From Acidobacteriota bacterium (GTDB taxonomy: Bacteria > Acidobacteriota > Terriglobia > Terriglobales > Acidobacteriaceae): a stretch of 64,000 nt of DNA. The notes beneath the pieces were generated by a model. That model searched no databases and had not been told where the DNA came from. It worked only from the letters and a program-made list of their open reading frames with translations. Position 1 is the stretch's first letter. Each line of letters opens with the position of its first letter. Below are positions 1 through 9,479 of the stretch, piece by piece. The stretch is from assembly GCA_021781795.1 (NCBI GenBank), contig JAJXWA010000003.1, positions 60,001-124,000 of the forward strand, in the 5' to 3' direction. Made by a program: the position numbers and the translations under genes.

Positions 1-9
1 ATCAGACGG

Positions 10-30
10 CTTCCGGAAAGTAGCCGGAAG
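10..30. repeat. short perfect inverted repeat at the window edge
   Basis: CTTCCGG and CCGGAAG form a 7-bp perfect stem around a 7-base loop, just before the DUF421 gene. A second imperfect pair (GCCTGT/ACAGGC) follows at 34-57. No T-run is present, so it could be the end of an upstream gene's terminator or mere chance. Function is not established. Confidence 0.3.
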
Positions 31-110
31 TAGGCCTGTCTGGATGTACAAACAGGCGAGTGTGCGAAACATTGTGGCAACGATGCGCGGCAGCGCTTAT
101 TCTCGTTGCC

Positions 111-698
111 ATGATGCTTCCAACCATCTTCCACGACATGTTCCAGCTTCCACTGCCGCTCGCAGAGAAGATTCTTCGACCGGTGCTGGTGTACTGCGCG
201 CTCGTTGTTCTGCTCCGAATCTTTGGCAAGAGAGAACTGGCGCAGTTGAATCCCTTTGATCTGGTTGTTCTGCTCTCTCTGTCCAACACGGTCCAGAACG
301 CAATTATCGGGGACGATAACTCTGTGTCCGGCGGCGTCATCGGCGCAGTTAGCCTGCTCGCCATCAACTGGCTCCTTGTACGCGTTCTTTATCGCTCGCG
401 ACGCCTGACGCGTGTGCTGGAAGGCAGATCCACGATTCTGATCCACAACGGCCAGGTTGAGCGGAGGACCATGGAGCGCGAAATGCTCACGCGCGAGGAA
501 TTGCTCGCCGTGGTCCATAGGCAGGGTTTTGAAGGCTTTCACCAGGTGCGTCGCTGCGAACTGGAACCGAATGGGACATTTTTCATCGAGGGATTTGAGC
601 CATCAGCGGCAGATCTGAAACATTCCGAGTTGCTGACCAGGCTGGAATCTCTGAGCCGCGAGGTGCAGTCGCTGCGCGCTCAACCGTCTGGTCAGTAG
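111..698 (+). CDS. DUF421 (YetF-family) membrane protein
   Basis: Integral membrane protein of unknown biochemical role in the DUF421/YetF family. Two or three hydrophobic helices fill the first half. They are followed by the family's conserved stretch FGKRELAQLNPFDLVVLLSL and a soluble C-terminal domain of mixed alpha/beta type (ILIHNGQV through the MLTREEL segment). The track starts at a GTG (60). I prefer the ATG at 111, giving 195 aa, because the residues before it look unlike the family and translation from 111 begins close to the first helix. Neither start has a strong Shine-Dalgarno. It is a single gene, separated by 63 bases from the next. Family assignment is confident; function is unknown. 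Confidence 0.88.
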   Translation: MMLPTIFHDMFQLPLPLAEKILRPVLVYCALVVLLRIFGKRELAQLNPFDLVVLLSLSNTVQNAIIGDDNSVSGGVIGAVSLLAINWLLVRVLYRSRRLTRVLEGRSTILIHNGQVERRTMEREMLTREELLAVVHRQGFEGFHQVRRCELEPNGTFFIEGFEPSAADLKHSELLTRLESLSREVQSLRAQPSGQ

Positions 699-761
699 CC
701 GCTTTCATTTGTACGCAGGACTCGTCTACCCTGTAGAGGCCTGCCGGCTGGAGTCACCCAG

Positions 762-2144
762 ATGATTCGAATGCAAGTACGTAGGTACGCACTGGTCCCA
801 GTGCTCGGAACTGCCATCTTTGGTGCGTGCTTGCAGAGTCAGATATTGCAGAAGCGGCCACCGGCCGCGCCGCCTGCCACGCCGGCGCTCGTGCAACAGC
901 CCCAAGATGTCAAGCCTGTGGCGCCTGTCCTTCCCGCCGGAACCAGTTTGCAGGTCGAGGCCGCGCAGCACTATCCCATGAAGGCCGGCGAGGCAATCGA
1001 GGCCCGGTTGCTGCATCCGATCTACGCCGATGGAAAGCTGGTCGTTCCAGAAGGCACGATGCTCCATGGAAAGGTTGTGGCATTGCAGCCGGATAGGAAG
1101 ATGCGATGGGCCGGCCGCATCCGCGGAGACTTCACACCGTTTCACATACCGCAAGTGCAGTTCACGGACCTGGTGTTGCCTGAAGGTTCGTTGCCTTTGT
1201 CCGCTGCCAAGGTGACGAACGGCGCGCCCGTGCTGCATTTAACCGCGCCGGGTATTAAGCCGAAGCAATCGTTGTTCTCGCGTGAATGGGCACAGGCAAA
1301 GGCACGTGTGCGCGATCAGCTTTCTTTCTTCACTGCTCCCGGCCTTGGCGATCGAGCCCGGCGGCTCCTTTACAGCCAGTTGCCCTACCACGCCGAGCGA
1401 ATCCAGGCGCACACGGCGTGGTCGTTTGAGCTGACGTCCCCGCTCAAGCTGCCAGTGGTTGAGCAGGCGACGGCTGATCCACCCAGCCCTCCATCGCGGC
1501 CCGGCAATCCTGAGACGTGGAGCGTACACGCCCTGCTGCTTCGCGACCTGACATCAGCCAATGCGAAGGCCGGCGACCCGGTCCAGGCGCTGGTGGTGGA
1601 ACCGGTCTATGACAAAGAGAAGCAGCTCGTCGTGCCGGAAGGCGCGACTCTGATTGGCAAGGTATCGGCGGCCCGGCCTGCGCGCTCCTTCGGGCGGAAT
1701 GGAAAGCTACGGTTCACATTTCAGGAGGTTCACTTTCCTGAAGGCTTCCAGCGGGAAGTCCAGGGCTCGCTCGCCGGTGCCGCAACTGAAAAGTCACAGG
1801 ATCTTTCCCTGGATGCCGAAGGCACAATCAGCCCGCGGAACCAGGCCAGCGCCATTGCTCCACTCTTGTTGACGATGCTCGCAGGGCACGCCCTCGACCA
1901 GGACGGCAACATGACGCTGCAGACCGGCGTCGCGTCCAACGGATTCGGCTTGATTGGCCGCTTTGTCGGCATCGCTGCGGGTAGCAGGCCCATCGCCGCA
2001 GGGATTGGATTCTACGCAGCCGGCCTTTCGGTCTACGACAACTTTCTGCACTCGGGTCGCGATGTTGTTTTTCCGAAAGACACTCGCATCGAGATCGACA
2101 CCACTCCGCTGCGCGCGCCGGTGCTGAAGCCGGAAGGGCAATAA
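762..2144 (+). CDS. secreted protein with duplicated VPEG-type domain, function unknown
   Basis: 460-aa protein not assigned to a named family with certainty. It has an N-terminal hydrophobic leader ending near IFGAC, which could be a signal peptide or a weak lipobox, then a Pro/Ala-rich linker. Two copies of a similar domain follow, at about residues 65-140 and 265-335. Each carries LVVPEGTML or LVVPEGATL, then GKV and a basic stretch, then a VQFTDLVLPEG or VHFPEG strand. The pattern faintly recalls the C-terminal domain of TrbI/VirB10-like proteins, but no conjugation genes are nearby. A Gly/Ala-rich hydrophobic segment lies near residue 400. The ATG at 762 follows GGAG at a spacing of about nine. 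An envelope or periplasmic location is inferred. Confidence 0.7.
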   Translation: MIRMQVRRYALVPVLGTAIFGACLQSQILQKRPPAAPPATPALVQQPQDVKPVAPVLPAGTSLQVEAAQHYPMKAGEAIEARLLHPIYADGKLVVPEGTMLHGKVVALQPDRKMRWAGRIRGDFTPFHIPQVQFTDLVLPEGSLPLSAAKVTNGAPVLHLTAPGIKPKQSLFSREWAQAKARVRDQLSFFTAPGLGDRARRLLYSQLPYHAERIQAHTAWSFELTSPLKLPVVEQATADPPSPPSRPGNPETWSVHALLLRDLTSANAKAGDPVQALVVEPVYDKEKQLVVPEGATLIGKVSAARPARSFGRNGKLRFTFQEVHFPEGFQREVQGSLAGAATEKSQDLSLDAEGTISPRNQASAIAPLLLTMLAGHALDQDGNMTLQTGVASNGFGLIGRFVGIAAGSRPIAAGIGFYAAGLSVYDNFLHSGRDVVFPKDTRIEIDTTPLRAPVLKPEGQ

Positions 2145-2196
2145 GAGTCTCCCTTCAGTAGCGCGAACAGGAAATTACCCATCGCCCGGTGGCTAC

Positions 2197-3747
2197 TTAT
2201 TCCCATTCGATGGTGCCCGGCGGCTTCGATGTGATGTCGTAGACCACTCGATTGATGCCGCGCACTTCATTCACAATGCGGCTGGAGATGCGCTTGAGAA
2301 CCTCGTGCGGCAGGGGTGCCCAGTCGGCGGTCATTCCATCTTCCGAGTGAACGGCCCGCACCGCGCAGGTGTAGGCGTAGGTGCGCTGGTCGCCCATTAC
2401 GCCGACGCTCATCACCGGCAGCAGCACGGCGAAACTCTGCCAGACCTTGGCGTAGAGACCTGCCGCCTTAATCTCGCTGACAACAATCTCATCGGCTTCC
2501 TGCAAAAGGGCAACACGCTCCGGTGTCACTTCACCCAGGATGCGCACTGCGAGGCCCGGCCCCGGGAACGGCTGGCGGCCGAGGATGTCCTCCGGCATAC
2601 CCAGATCGCGACCAATGCGGCGCACCTCATCCTTGAACAGGTCCCGGAGCGGCTCGATTAGTTTCAGCTTCATGTGTTCGGGAAGTCCGCCGACGTTGTG
2701 ATGGCTCTTGATGGTCTGGCTTGGCCCTTTCACGCTGCTGGACTCGATCACGTCGGGATAGAGCGTGCCCTGCACCAGCCAATCCACGCCGCCGGCTTCT
2801 TGGGCGATGCGGTGCGCCTCATCATCGAAAACTGCAATGAATTCGGCTCCGATGCGCTTGCGCTTGGTCTCCGGGTCCGTCACGCCAGCAAGCTGCTTCA
2901 TGAAGCGCTCACCGGCGTCGACGGCAACGATATTCAGTCCCAACTTGTCGCGCAGGTTTCGCTGCACATTCTGGAACTCGTTCTTACGCAGCACGCCGTT
3001 GTTCACGAAAATGCAGGTCAATTGCGACCCAATCGCCTTGTGCACCAGCACCGCGGCGACAGAAGAATCCACGCCGCCAGAGAGACCGCAAATCACGTGG
3101 CCCGTGCCGACCTTCGCCCGAATTGCCGCAACAGTGGTCTCTATAAAGTGCGTCGGCGTCCAATCCCCGCGTGCGCCGCAGATGTTGAACACGAAATTGT
3201 GGATCACTTGCGGGCCAAGTGGCGTGTGGTGAACCTCGGGGTGGAATTGCACCGCCCAGATGCGCCGCTGCTCATTCGCAATCCCAGCCAAGGCATTGGA
3301 CGTCACCGCCGTGCGATGGAAGCCCTGCGGAAGCTCAAGCGCCTCGTCGCCATGGCTCATCCAGGCCTGCATCGCGCCCGGCAATCCAGCAAAGAGTGCG
3401 GTCGCGCCGTCTTCAATCGTGACGTCAGCGTGACCGTACTCCCTCTTCGGAGCGGAGCGGACCTTGCCGCCCAGATGATGCACAACAAACTGCAGCCCGT
3501 AGCAAATGCCCAGAATCGGCGTGCGTAGATCGAGGATGCCCGGATCGGCCGCCGGCGCATCAGCATCGTAGACGGACGACGGCCCGCCGGAAAGAATAAT
3601 GCCGATTGGCTTGTGCGCTTGAATCTCACTGAGCGGCGCCGTGCAGGGCAACACGACGGAGAAGACGTTCTGCTCGCGTATACGGCGAGCGATGAGCTGC
3701 GTGTATTGCGAGCCAAAGTCGAGAATTACGATTGTCTGGGTGTCCAC
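2197..3747 (-). CDS. guaA: GMP synthase (glutamine-hydrolysing)
   Basis: Converts XMP to GMP using glutamine and ATP, the last step of de novo guanine nucleotide synthesis; cytosolic. At 516 aa it is of standard length. The N-terminal class I glutamine amidotransferase shows the nucleophile Cys in GICYGLQ (about residue 82) and the His/Glu pair in QFHPEV (about 169-171). The ATP pyrophosphatase domain has the PP-loop GLSGGVDSS near residue 220. The C-terminal dimerisation domain ends in the typical PPGTIEWE. It is transcribed alone, convergent with the preceding gene and divergent from the beta-propeller lipoprotein cluster. Confidence 0.98.
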   Translation of the reverse strand: MDTQTIVILDFGSQYTQLIARRIREQNVFSVVLPCTAPLSEIQAHKPIGIILSGGPSSVYDADAPAADPGILDLRTPILGICYGLQFVVHHLGGKVRSAPKREYGHADVTIEDGATALFAGLPGAMQAWMSHGDEALELPQGFHRTAVTSNALAGIANEQRRIWAVQFHPEVHHTPLGPQVIHNFVFNICGARGDWTPTHFIETTVAAIRAKVGTGHVICGLSGGVDSSVAAVLVHKAIGSQLTCIFVNNGVLRKNEFQNVQRNLRDKLGLNIVAVDAGERFMKQLAGVTDPETKRKRIGAEFIAVFDDEAHRIAQEAGGVDWLVQGTLYPDVIESSSVKGPSQTIKSHHNVGGLPEHMKLKLIEPLRDLFKDEVRRIGRDLGMPEDILGRQPFPGPGLAVRILGEVTPERVALLQEADEIVVSEIKAAGLYAKVWQSFAVLLPVMSVGVMGDQRTYAYTCAVRAVHSEDGMTADWAPLPHEVLKRISSRIVNEVRGINRVVYDITSKPPGTIEWE

Positions 3748-4152
3748 GTTTCAGTGTGGCAGGGCGTGCGGCGGCATGTAAAGCGGCGCAATCTCGCCTT
3801 ATCTCGCGCAGAAAGCCTGCCTGTGTCCCCCCCTGCGCGTGCAAATCGGGCTTGCACGGCCTGTACTTCGCCCATGCAGGCAAGATTTAAGGTGGATGTA
3901 TGACGATTTCCCTCCCCTGCTCGTCCAATGAACAACTGAAATGCTGCGGAATTGAGCAGGGCAGGGCTCCAAAAATGCCGGCACCTCGGCAAGCAGCCCT
4001 CGTGCTGGTTTCCTGGTTTCGCCCGAGTTGGGTCCAAAACTAGGCACAACCTGCCCTCGCCTTTTACAATGCATCAGGGACCAACCCAACCCAGCACTGC
4101 TGTGGAACTAGCAAACTTGGCGGCGCACGCCGGACCAGGGTGAAGGAATCGC
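3748..4152. other. 405-base divergent intergenic region
   Basis: Lies between guaA (minus) and the first beta-propeller lipoprotein (plus), so it must hold both promoters. The only recognisable element is CTTTTACAATGCATC near 4061, which contains a TACAAT -10-like hexamer. A similar string, CTTTTACACTATGTTC, precedes the third paralogue at 6983, and both are followed by a CAACC-rich stretch. No good -35 could be placed. The overlapping ORFs here on both strands have no recognisable protein features and I regard them as spurious. Confidence 0.5.
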
Positions 4153-5478
4153 ATGAGGTTTAGTAAATTCGGCAAGGCCCTTCTGATGAGCGCCCTCTCG
4201 GTTGGCGGCATCCTCGGTATCACGTCTTGCGTTCAGAGTTATACGGTCGGCTATCTCTGGGTCACGGGCACGAACACCGCCCAGACCTCCGGCAATGGCA
4301 TCATCAGCGGCTTCAAGATCGACCACAACACCGGCTTCCTGACGCCGATCAACGGGCTTCCAATCTCTTCGGGCGGCGCGAATCCAGGCCGGTTTGTGGT
4401 GCTCACCGGCGGACGCTTCATGTACGTCCTGAATCGCGGCGTGACGAAGTCTGGCGGTTCCGACTGCACCACGACCGACCCTTGCCAGTATTCCAACATC
4501 ACGCAGTTCGCCATCGGCGGCAACGGAATCCTGTCTCCGCAGGAGACCTTTTACACCCAGGGAATCAATCCGTTCCGGATTATTGCTGACCCCGGCGGCA
4601 ACTACATCTACGTTCTGGATCACGACGCCCCCTCAAGCGCGTCGTGTGCGCTGAGCCTTGGCCCGAATGTGACTTCCTGCGGTGACATCTCTGCCTTTAA
4701 GGTCGATCAGAGTACGGGCAGGCTGACGCTGGTCGTCAACTCGCAGGTCACGGCGGCCAATGGTTCTCCGCTCCCCTATTTCCCTGTTCCCGCGAATCCG
4801 ATTGATTTTGTTCTCGCCTCCGGCTTCGCTCTTACGGTGAGCGGCACTCCTGCTACCGGCGACTCCGTCTTCCCGTATACCTATGTTGCAAGCACGGGTC
4901 AGTTGACCGTCAACCAGAACAGCAGCCAACCCCTCAATGTTGCGCAGGCGACGGCAATCGTCAGTGGCGGTGGCTACATTTATGTACTGGACAACGAACC
5001 GATCACGGTCAATTCCATCACTTCCTTCAGCCAGTTGATTCCGTTCTCTGTCGGCACCAACGGATCCCTCCAGCAGCAGACTGGAGGCGCAATTCCGGAT
5101 GACCCGACATTGTCGAACCCGGTGTACCTGGTCTACGAAAACAAGAACAAGTGGGTCTACGTGGCCAACCAGGGCAACAACAATACCCAGACGGCGAACC
5201 CGCAGAGCGGCCTGGCCGGATATGTGGTTGACCCGGCAACGCACCAGCTCAGCGAGATTCCCGGCAGCCCCTGGGGCGGCGGTGCAGGTCCGCAATGCCT
5301 TCTGGAAGATCCGTCCAATCAGTTCATGTACACCGGAAACTTCAATGATTCATCCGTGACAGGCCGAGTCATCGACCAGAACTCCGGCGTACTGAATAAC
5401 TTGCCTGGCCCCGCCAACATCACCTACCCGTTGCTTGGACCGGCGGCCTGGTGCGTGGCGAGCGGCAGAACAAGCTGA
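4153..5478 (+). CDS. beta-propeller (YVTN/lactonase-like) lipoprotein 1
   Basis: 441-aa lipoprotein. The signal sequence ends in the lipobox ITSC (Cys about residue 26). The rest is a run of blade-like repeats in which hydrophobic YIYVLD, WVYVAN or FMYTGN strands alternate with Gly/Asn/Pro turns such as DPSNQF. This matches the seven-bladed propeller of the lactonase/YVTN superfamily. The paralogues are usually annotated as lactonase family proteins, but enzymatic activity cannot be read from the sequence. Start: ATG at 4153 preceded by GAAGGA. It is the first of three tandem paralogues separated by 180-190 bases. Likely membrane-anchored, facing the periplasm or cell exterior. Confidence 0.85.
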   Translation: MRFSKFGKALLMSALSVGGILGITSCVQSYTVGYLWVTGTNTAQTSGNGIISGFKIDHNTGFLTPINGLPISSGGANPGRFVVLTGGRFMYVLNRGVTKSGGSDCTTTDPCQYSNITQFAIGGNGILSPQETFYTQGINPFRIIADPGGNYIYVLDHDAPSSASCALSLGPNVTSCGDISAFKVDQSTGRLTLVVNSQVTAANGSPLPYFPVPANPIDFVLASGFALTVSGTPATGDSVFPYTYVASTGQLTVNQNSSQPLNVAQATAIVSGGGYIYVLDNEPITVNSITSFSQLIPFSVGTNGSLQQQTGGAIPDDPTLSNPVYLVYENKNKWVYVANQGNNNTQTANPQSGLAGYVVDPATHQLSEIPGSPWGGGAGPQCLLEDPSNQFMYTGNFNDSSVTGRVIDQNSGVLNNLPGPANITYPLLGPAAWCVASGRTS

Positions 5479-5656
5479 GTCTTCGTCGCGATCGACTTTT
5501 CAGCGGGCAGGAACAGGCTTGTACTTGTTCCTGCTTCAGTTCCCACGGCGTCCGGGTACTGACGTACGCGGTTGTAGTCAACAACTCCCCGAAGCACGGT
5601 GGGGATCAACTAATGAAATGAATATCGGGCTTGAGTCTTCGGTCCGCTGATGAAAG

Positions 5657-6865
5657 ATGCGCATGAAGTTGAACAGATCGAGCCAGTTAATTCTGGTCTC
5701 TGCGGCGAGCCTTCTGGCTGCGGGCACCATCACGGCCTGCAGCACGCTCACAGCAGACTTTGTGTACGTGACGAGCGCCCTTGCCGCAGGTTCCAACCAG
5801 TACGGCGAAGTCGACGTATTCGAAGTGAACTCCGATTCCGGCCGGATGAGGCAGATTCCAGCTTCGCCATTTCCATCGGGAGGCAGAAACCCTGTTGCCG
5901 ATGCGCCTGCTCCGGACAACGCCAGCCTGTATGTGGTGAATGAGGACGATAACTCGATCGTGCAGTTCATCATCGGTAACGACGGCAAGCTCTACCCGAA
6001 CAGCACGGTCAACACCCCCGGCGTCTTTCCCTTTGCAATCACTATTGCATCAGGGTCCAAACTGCTCTATGTGCTGGATGCCTATCAGCCTCTTCCGACC
6101 TGCTCTTCGGCTTCGCCCTGCTCAGGCTCCGTCGGAGTCTACCCTATCAACAAAGACGACACTCTCGGTTCTCCGTCGGTCAACACAGCCGTCGGCGCGA
6201 GCTATTGGCCCTTGATTCTGCCATCGAATCCGACCCACGTGATGACCCCCACAGGGATTACGACGGCCGCATCCGGCGCGTACCTCTACGTATCGGCCTA
6301 TGACTCGACGACGAGCGGTGGCTACATCTTCGGTTTCACCGCCAACCCCGATGGAACCCTGACCCCACTGAATGGTGGCGTCCCATTTCCAGCCGGGACG
6401 AAGCCCTCAAGTCTCGCCGCCAGTTCGACCGGGCCATACGTCTACGCAACCGACGAGGCTTCGGGTACGGTCCTCGGGTTTCAGCAGACTAACGGAATCC
6501 TGTCTCCTTTGAGCGGCAGCCCGTATCCCTCCGGCAACGCGCCTGTGGCCGTTGTTTTGGATGCGACCGGGAAGTTTGCCTATGTCGCGAACTCGCTGGA
6601 TGCGAATGTCACGGCGTTCACGATCAATAACGGCGCATTGACCCGGGTTGCGGCTTACACAACCGGCACGCAGCCGGTCGCCATTGGGATTGATCCTTCG
6701 AGGAATCAGTACCTGTACACCGCCAATTTTCTGGGCGGCAACGTTTCGGGATTTCAGATCAATCCCACGGACGGAACGCTGCTGATCTCTCAGTTTTCTC
6801 CTTTCAAGTCCAACGCTCAGCCAACGGCAGTGGCGGCTATTCCGCACAGACTGCCGAACAAATGA
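5657..6865 (+). CDS. beta-propeller (YVTN/lactonase-like) lipoprotein 2
   Basis: 402-aa paralogue of its neighbours. It has a lipoprotein signal with lipobox ITAC (Cys about residue 28), then repeated blades carrying YVVNEDDNS, YVANSLDANV and YTANFLGGNV-type strands, ending in a short tail. It shares the N-terminal pattern MKLxxxSQLxLV with the third copy, so the real start could be the second ATG at 5663; both sit behind GAAAG. Upstream, GGAACAGGCTTGTAC resembles the sequence before the third copy. Substrate or ligand is unknown; an extracytoplasmic scaffold or lactonase-like role is only inferred from the fold. Confidence 0.84.
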   Translation: MRMKLNRSSQLILVSAASLLAAGTITACSTLTADFVYVTSALAAGSNQYGEVDVFEVNSDSGRMRQIPASPFPSGGRNPVADAPAPDNASLYVVNEDDNSIVQFIIGNDGKLYPNSTVNTPGVFPFAITIASGSKLLYVLDAYQPLPTCSSASPCSGSVGVYPINKDDTLGSPSVNTAVGASYWPLILPSNPTHVMTPTGITTAASGAYLYVSAYDSTTSGGYIFGFTANPDGTLTPLNGGVPFPAGTKPSSLAASSTGPYVYATDEASGTVLGFQQTNGILSPLSGSPYPSGNAPVAVVLDATGKFAYVANSLDANVTAFTINNGALTRVAAYTTGTQPVAIGIDPSRNQYLYTANFLGGNVSGFQINPTDGTLLISQFSPFKSNAQPTAVAAIPHRLPNK

Positions 6866-7058
6866 GGGGAGGCCGCACAATCGGACCAGCCATGCGGCGC
6901 AAGACGCGACCCGTCGAACCGCCAGTCAACGGAGCTGGAGCTATGGCGGCTCAATGGACAGCTAGCACTCCCCCGGAACAGGCTTTTACACTATGTTCGG
7001 GACAACTCAACCGGTATTCCTTGGGCGAGAATCTGTCGGCCCACAACGAAGGAAGCGC

Positions 7059-8270
7059 ATGAAGTTAAGTAAAGTGAGCCAGCTAGTGCTGGTCGCATCT
7101 GTTGGTCTGTTGGTAGCGGCCATGTTGTCTGCATGCCAGCTCGTTACGATCGACTACCTCTATCTCGCCTCTGCCGGAAGCGGTTCCAGCAGCGACGGCC
7201 AGGTACAGACCTTCGCCGTCGATTCCCAGTCCGGTGCCCTGCGAACCGGACCGGCTGCCGTGCCTTCCGGCGGAGTTGACCCGGTCAGCCTTGCGGTGAG
7301 CCCAGACTACAAGAACCTTTATGTCGCCAATGCGGGAAGCAACACGGTGGCCCACTTTTCAGCCGACTACAACGGTCAGCTGACCAAGCAGGACGCCGTT
7401 ACCCTGGCTGGATCGCCGGTTGCGCTTGCGGTGAATGCTGCTGGAAACGCGCTTTTCGTGCTCTCCGGCTCCACTTCCGCCACCCTCACCGAGTACGCGA
7501 TCTCTTCCTCGGGCACAATCGGCTCCGTCACGGCGCAGGAAGCATTGTCGCTACCCGGCTACACGGGCGATCCGCTGGTGCCCACGGGCCTTGTTTCCCT
7601 CGCCAATAACAAGGCGGTATACGTCACTGTGTACGACCAGGCAGCCTACAATCCAGGTGGTGCCGTCACCAGCACTGCAAACCCTGGCTGGGTCTTCGGA
7701 TTCACTGTGGGTGGTGGCGGAGCGCTCACGCCAAGTCTGGGCAGCCCGTTCAAGGCCGGCGTCAAGCCGAGCGGCATCACCGCAGACCCGACGAGCCGGT
7801 TCGTCTACATCACCGATTTCGCATCGAATCAGCTGGTTGGATTCGGAATCCAGTCCAGCGGCCTGCTCACCTTCCTCATCAATGGGCCGTTCCGCACTGG
7901 CGCGGAGCCTTCTGGTGTGGCCATCGATCCGCGCGGCATTTATATGTACGTGTCCAACACGCTGGACTCATCGGTCTCTGCCTACGTGATTGACCTGAAT
8001 ACGGGCACCCCGTCGGCTGCGATTAATCCCACTGGCGCGGCCACGAACGCCACCGATACGCAACCTGTGGCGATTGCCATCGATCCGGCGTTGGGCCGCT
8101 TCGTCTACACAGCGAACTACCTTGGAAATTCGATCTCCGGCTTCCAGCTCGACCCGAATGCCGGGACGTTGGTGCAGTCGCAATCGACTCCCTATCCCGC
8201 AGACCTGCATCCGACAGCTCTAGTTCTGGCTCCGCACGGTAACCACTCCATCCAGTCGGTCACTCCGTAA
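7059..8270 (+). CDS. beta-propeller (YVTN/lactonase-like) lipoprotein 3
   Basis: 403 aa from the ATG at 7059, which follows GAAGGAAG at good spacing; the track's upstream start at 6993 adds 22 residues that lie before the signal peptide. It has a lipoprotein signal with lipobox LSAC, then propeller blades with LYVANAGSNTV, FVYITDFASNQ, YVSNTLDSSV and YTANYLGNSI strands. It is most similar to the second copy in blade sequence and N-terminus. It is the last gene of the three-paralogue array and is followed by a strong terminator, so this end of the cluster is well defined. Confidence 0.85.
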   Translation: MKLSKVSQLVLVASVGLLVAAMLSACQLVTIDYLYLASAGSGSSSDGQVQTFAVDSQSGALRTGPAAVPSGGVDPVSLAVSPDYKNLYVANAGSNTVAHFSADYNGQLTKQDAVTLAGSPVALAVNAAGNALFVLSGSTSATLTEYAISSSGTIGSVTAQEALSLPGYTGDPLVPTGLVSLANNKAVYVTVYDQAAYNPGGAVTSTANPGWVFGFTVGGGGALTPSLGSPFKAGVKPSGITADPTSRFVYITDFASNQLVGFGIQSSGLLTFLINGPFRTGAEPSGVAIDPRGIYMYVSNTLDSSVSAYVIDLNTGTPSAAINPTGAATNATDTQPVAIAIDPALGRFVYTANYLGNSISGFQLDPNAGTLVQSQSTPYPADLHPTALVLAPHGNHSIQSVTP

Positions 8271-8290
8271 AGCGGCAACTCTTTACAAGA

Positions 8291-8324
8291 AAAGCGCCCA
8301 GTTCGAATGGACTGGGCGCTTTTT
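8291..8324 (+). terminator. intrinsic terminator after the lipoprotein array
   Basis: A 12-bp perfect stem, AAAGCGCCCAGT with ACTGGGCGCTTT, surrounds an 8-base loop and runs into a T-stretch. It lies 20 bases past the third lipoprotein gene. The A-run on the other side means it could also serve the convergent acyltransferase gene. Confidence 0.9.
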
Positions 8325-8359
8325 GCTTTGCCTCTTTCCTCTCGCTGTCCGCTCCCAAC

Positions 8360-9454
8360 TCAGGCAGCCATCCATTTACGCAACTGGCGCTGGGCCGGCT
8401 TCTCAATCAGGTGCAGGGCGAGAACGGCCATGAGGATCAGAAGCACGTAGCTGATCCATGGATCGAACCTTGCCAGGCCCAGGCGGTTCAGTACATGCGA
8501 GTCATGGATTAGATTCCACATGTTGAAGTGCAGCAGGTAGAGACAGTAGCTTGCCTCGCCCACAAACACCAGAGGACGAGCTCCCAGCGCTCGAGCAAGG
8601 GGATTCGTCCCCGCCAGTCCCAGGATCATACAGCCGAAAAGCGGCATCAGGAGTCCATCGTGCAGGAGAACATACGGCACCCTTGGGCCCAGCGAAAGCA
8701 GCCCGAAGGCGGCGCTGAAGCCTACGACGCCAAACACGAGCCTCCGCTTGCCGCTTCTCGGCATGAGCTCATCCAGCTCCGCCAGCAGCACGCCGAAGAT
8801 GAAGCTGGCCAAATGCGGCAATGGAGTGTACTTCAATGCCTGCAGCCATGGGCCATAACTCCAGCGATCCGGGTGCGTGATTCCATCGGGGTTGAACGCC
8901 ATGTAGAGTGTGCCCGGCACCAGGCCGAGCATCCACACCCCACCCATCTTGGCCACGTGGCGCCCCAGGTGGACGGGCTTCTTCCAGCGTGCCATCCACG
9001 GGAAGATGAGATAAAAGAACGACTCCGCAGACATCGTCCAAGCAGGCGTATTCAGAAACGTAGCCAGCGACGGAACCCAGCCCTGCAGCAGCAGTGGAGT
9101 GAGCGCCATGCCGGTCCAGAACATCCCATGCGTATGCGCGGCCCATTCCAGCCGGACCATCCGCCAGGCCAGCAAAAGACTCAGCAGGTAGATTGGGTAG
9201 AGCCGGGTAAAGCGGGCCTTGTAGAAGCGCGCCACATCCAGTTCCCCGGCGCGCGCGCGGGCGTTGTAGTTATAGCCCAGTACAAAGCCTGAGAGCAGGA
9301 TGAAATAACTCACCGAGGCGTAGCCGGCATTCACAATAGGCGCCAGCCATCCAAACCATTGCGGATCGGAAAAGTGAAAAAAAACAATGTTGACGGCTGC
9401 AAAGCAGCGCAGGCCCGTCAGGGCCATCAGCGGGGCTGGCTTGCGTTGTTCCAC
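8360..9454 (-). CDS. acyltransferase family 3 (OafA/YrhL-like) membrane protein
   Basis: 364-aa multispanning membrane protein of the acyltransferase 3 family, which O-acylates extracytoplasmic carbohydrates such as polysaccharides or lipid-linked sugars. The N-terminal signature is LTGLRCFAAVNIVFFHFSD, containing the conserved Arg and a catalytic His-type FFHF. A further family feature is the KARFTRLYPIY stretch after helix 2. About ten hydrophobic segments follow. The protein ends with a short basic tail (RQLRKWMAA). No attached SGNH domain is present. The acceptor is unknown. It lies 25 bases upstream (in its own direction) of the end of pyrH but probably has its own promoter. Confidence 0.92.
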   Translation of the reverse strand: MEQRKPAPLMALTGLRCFAAVNIVFFHFSDPQWFGWLAPIVNAGYASVSYFILLSGFVLGYNYNARARAGELDVARFYKARFTRLYPIYLLSLLLAWRMVRLEWAAHTHGMFWTGMALTPLLLQGWVPSLATFLNTPAWTMSAESFFYLIFPWMARWKKPVHLGRHVAKMGGVWMLGLVPGTLYMAFNPDGITHPDRWSYGPWLQALKYTPLPHLASFIFGVLLAELDELMPRSGKRRLVFGVVGFSAAFGLLSLGPRVPYVLLHDGLLMPLFGCMILGLAGTNPLARALGARPLVFVGEASYCLYLLHFNMWNLIHDSHVLNRLGLARFDPWISYVLLILMAVLALHLIEKPAQRQLRKWMAA

Positions 9455-9479
9455 AAGAGATAGACGGATTCTACCCGCG

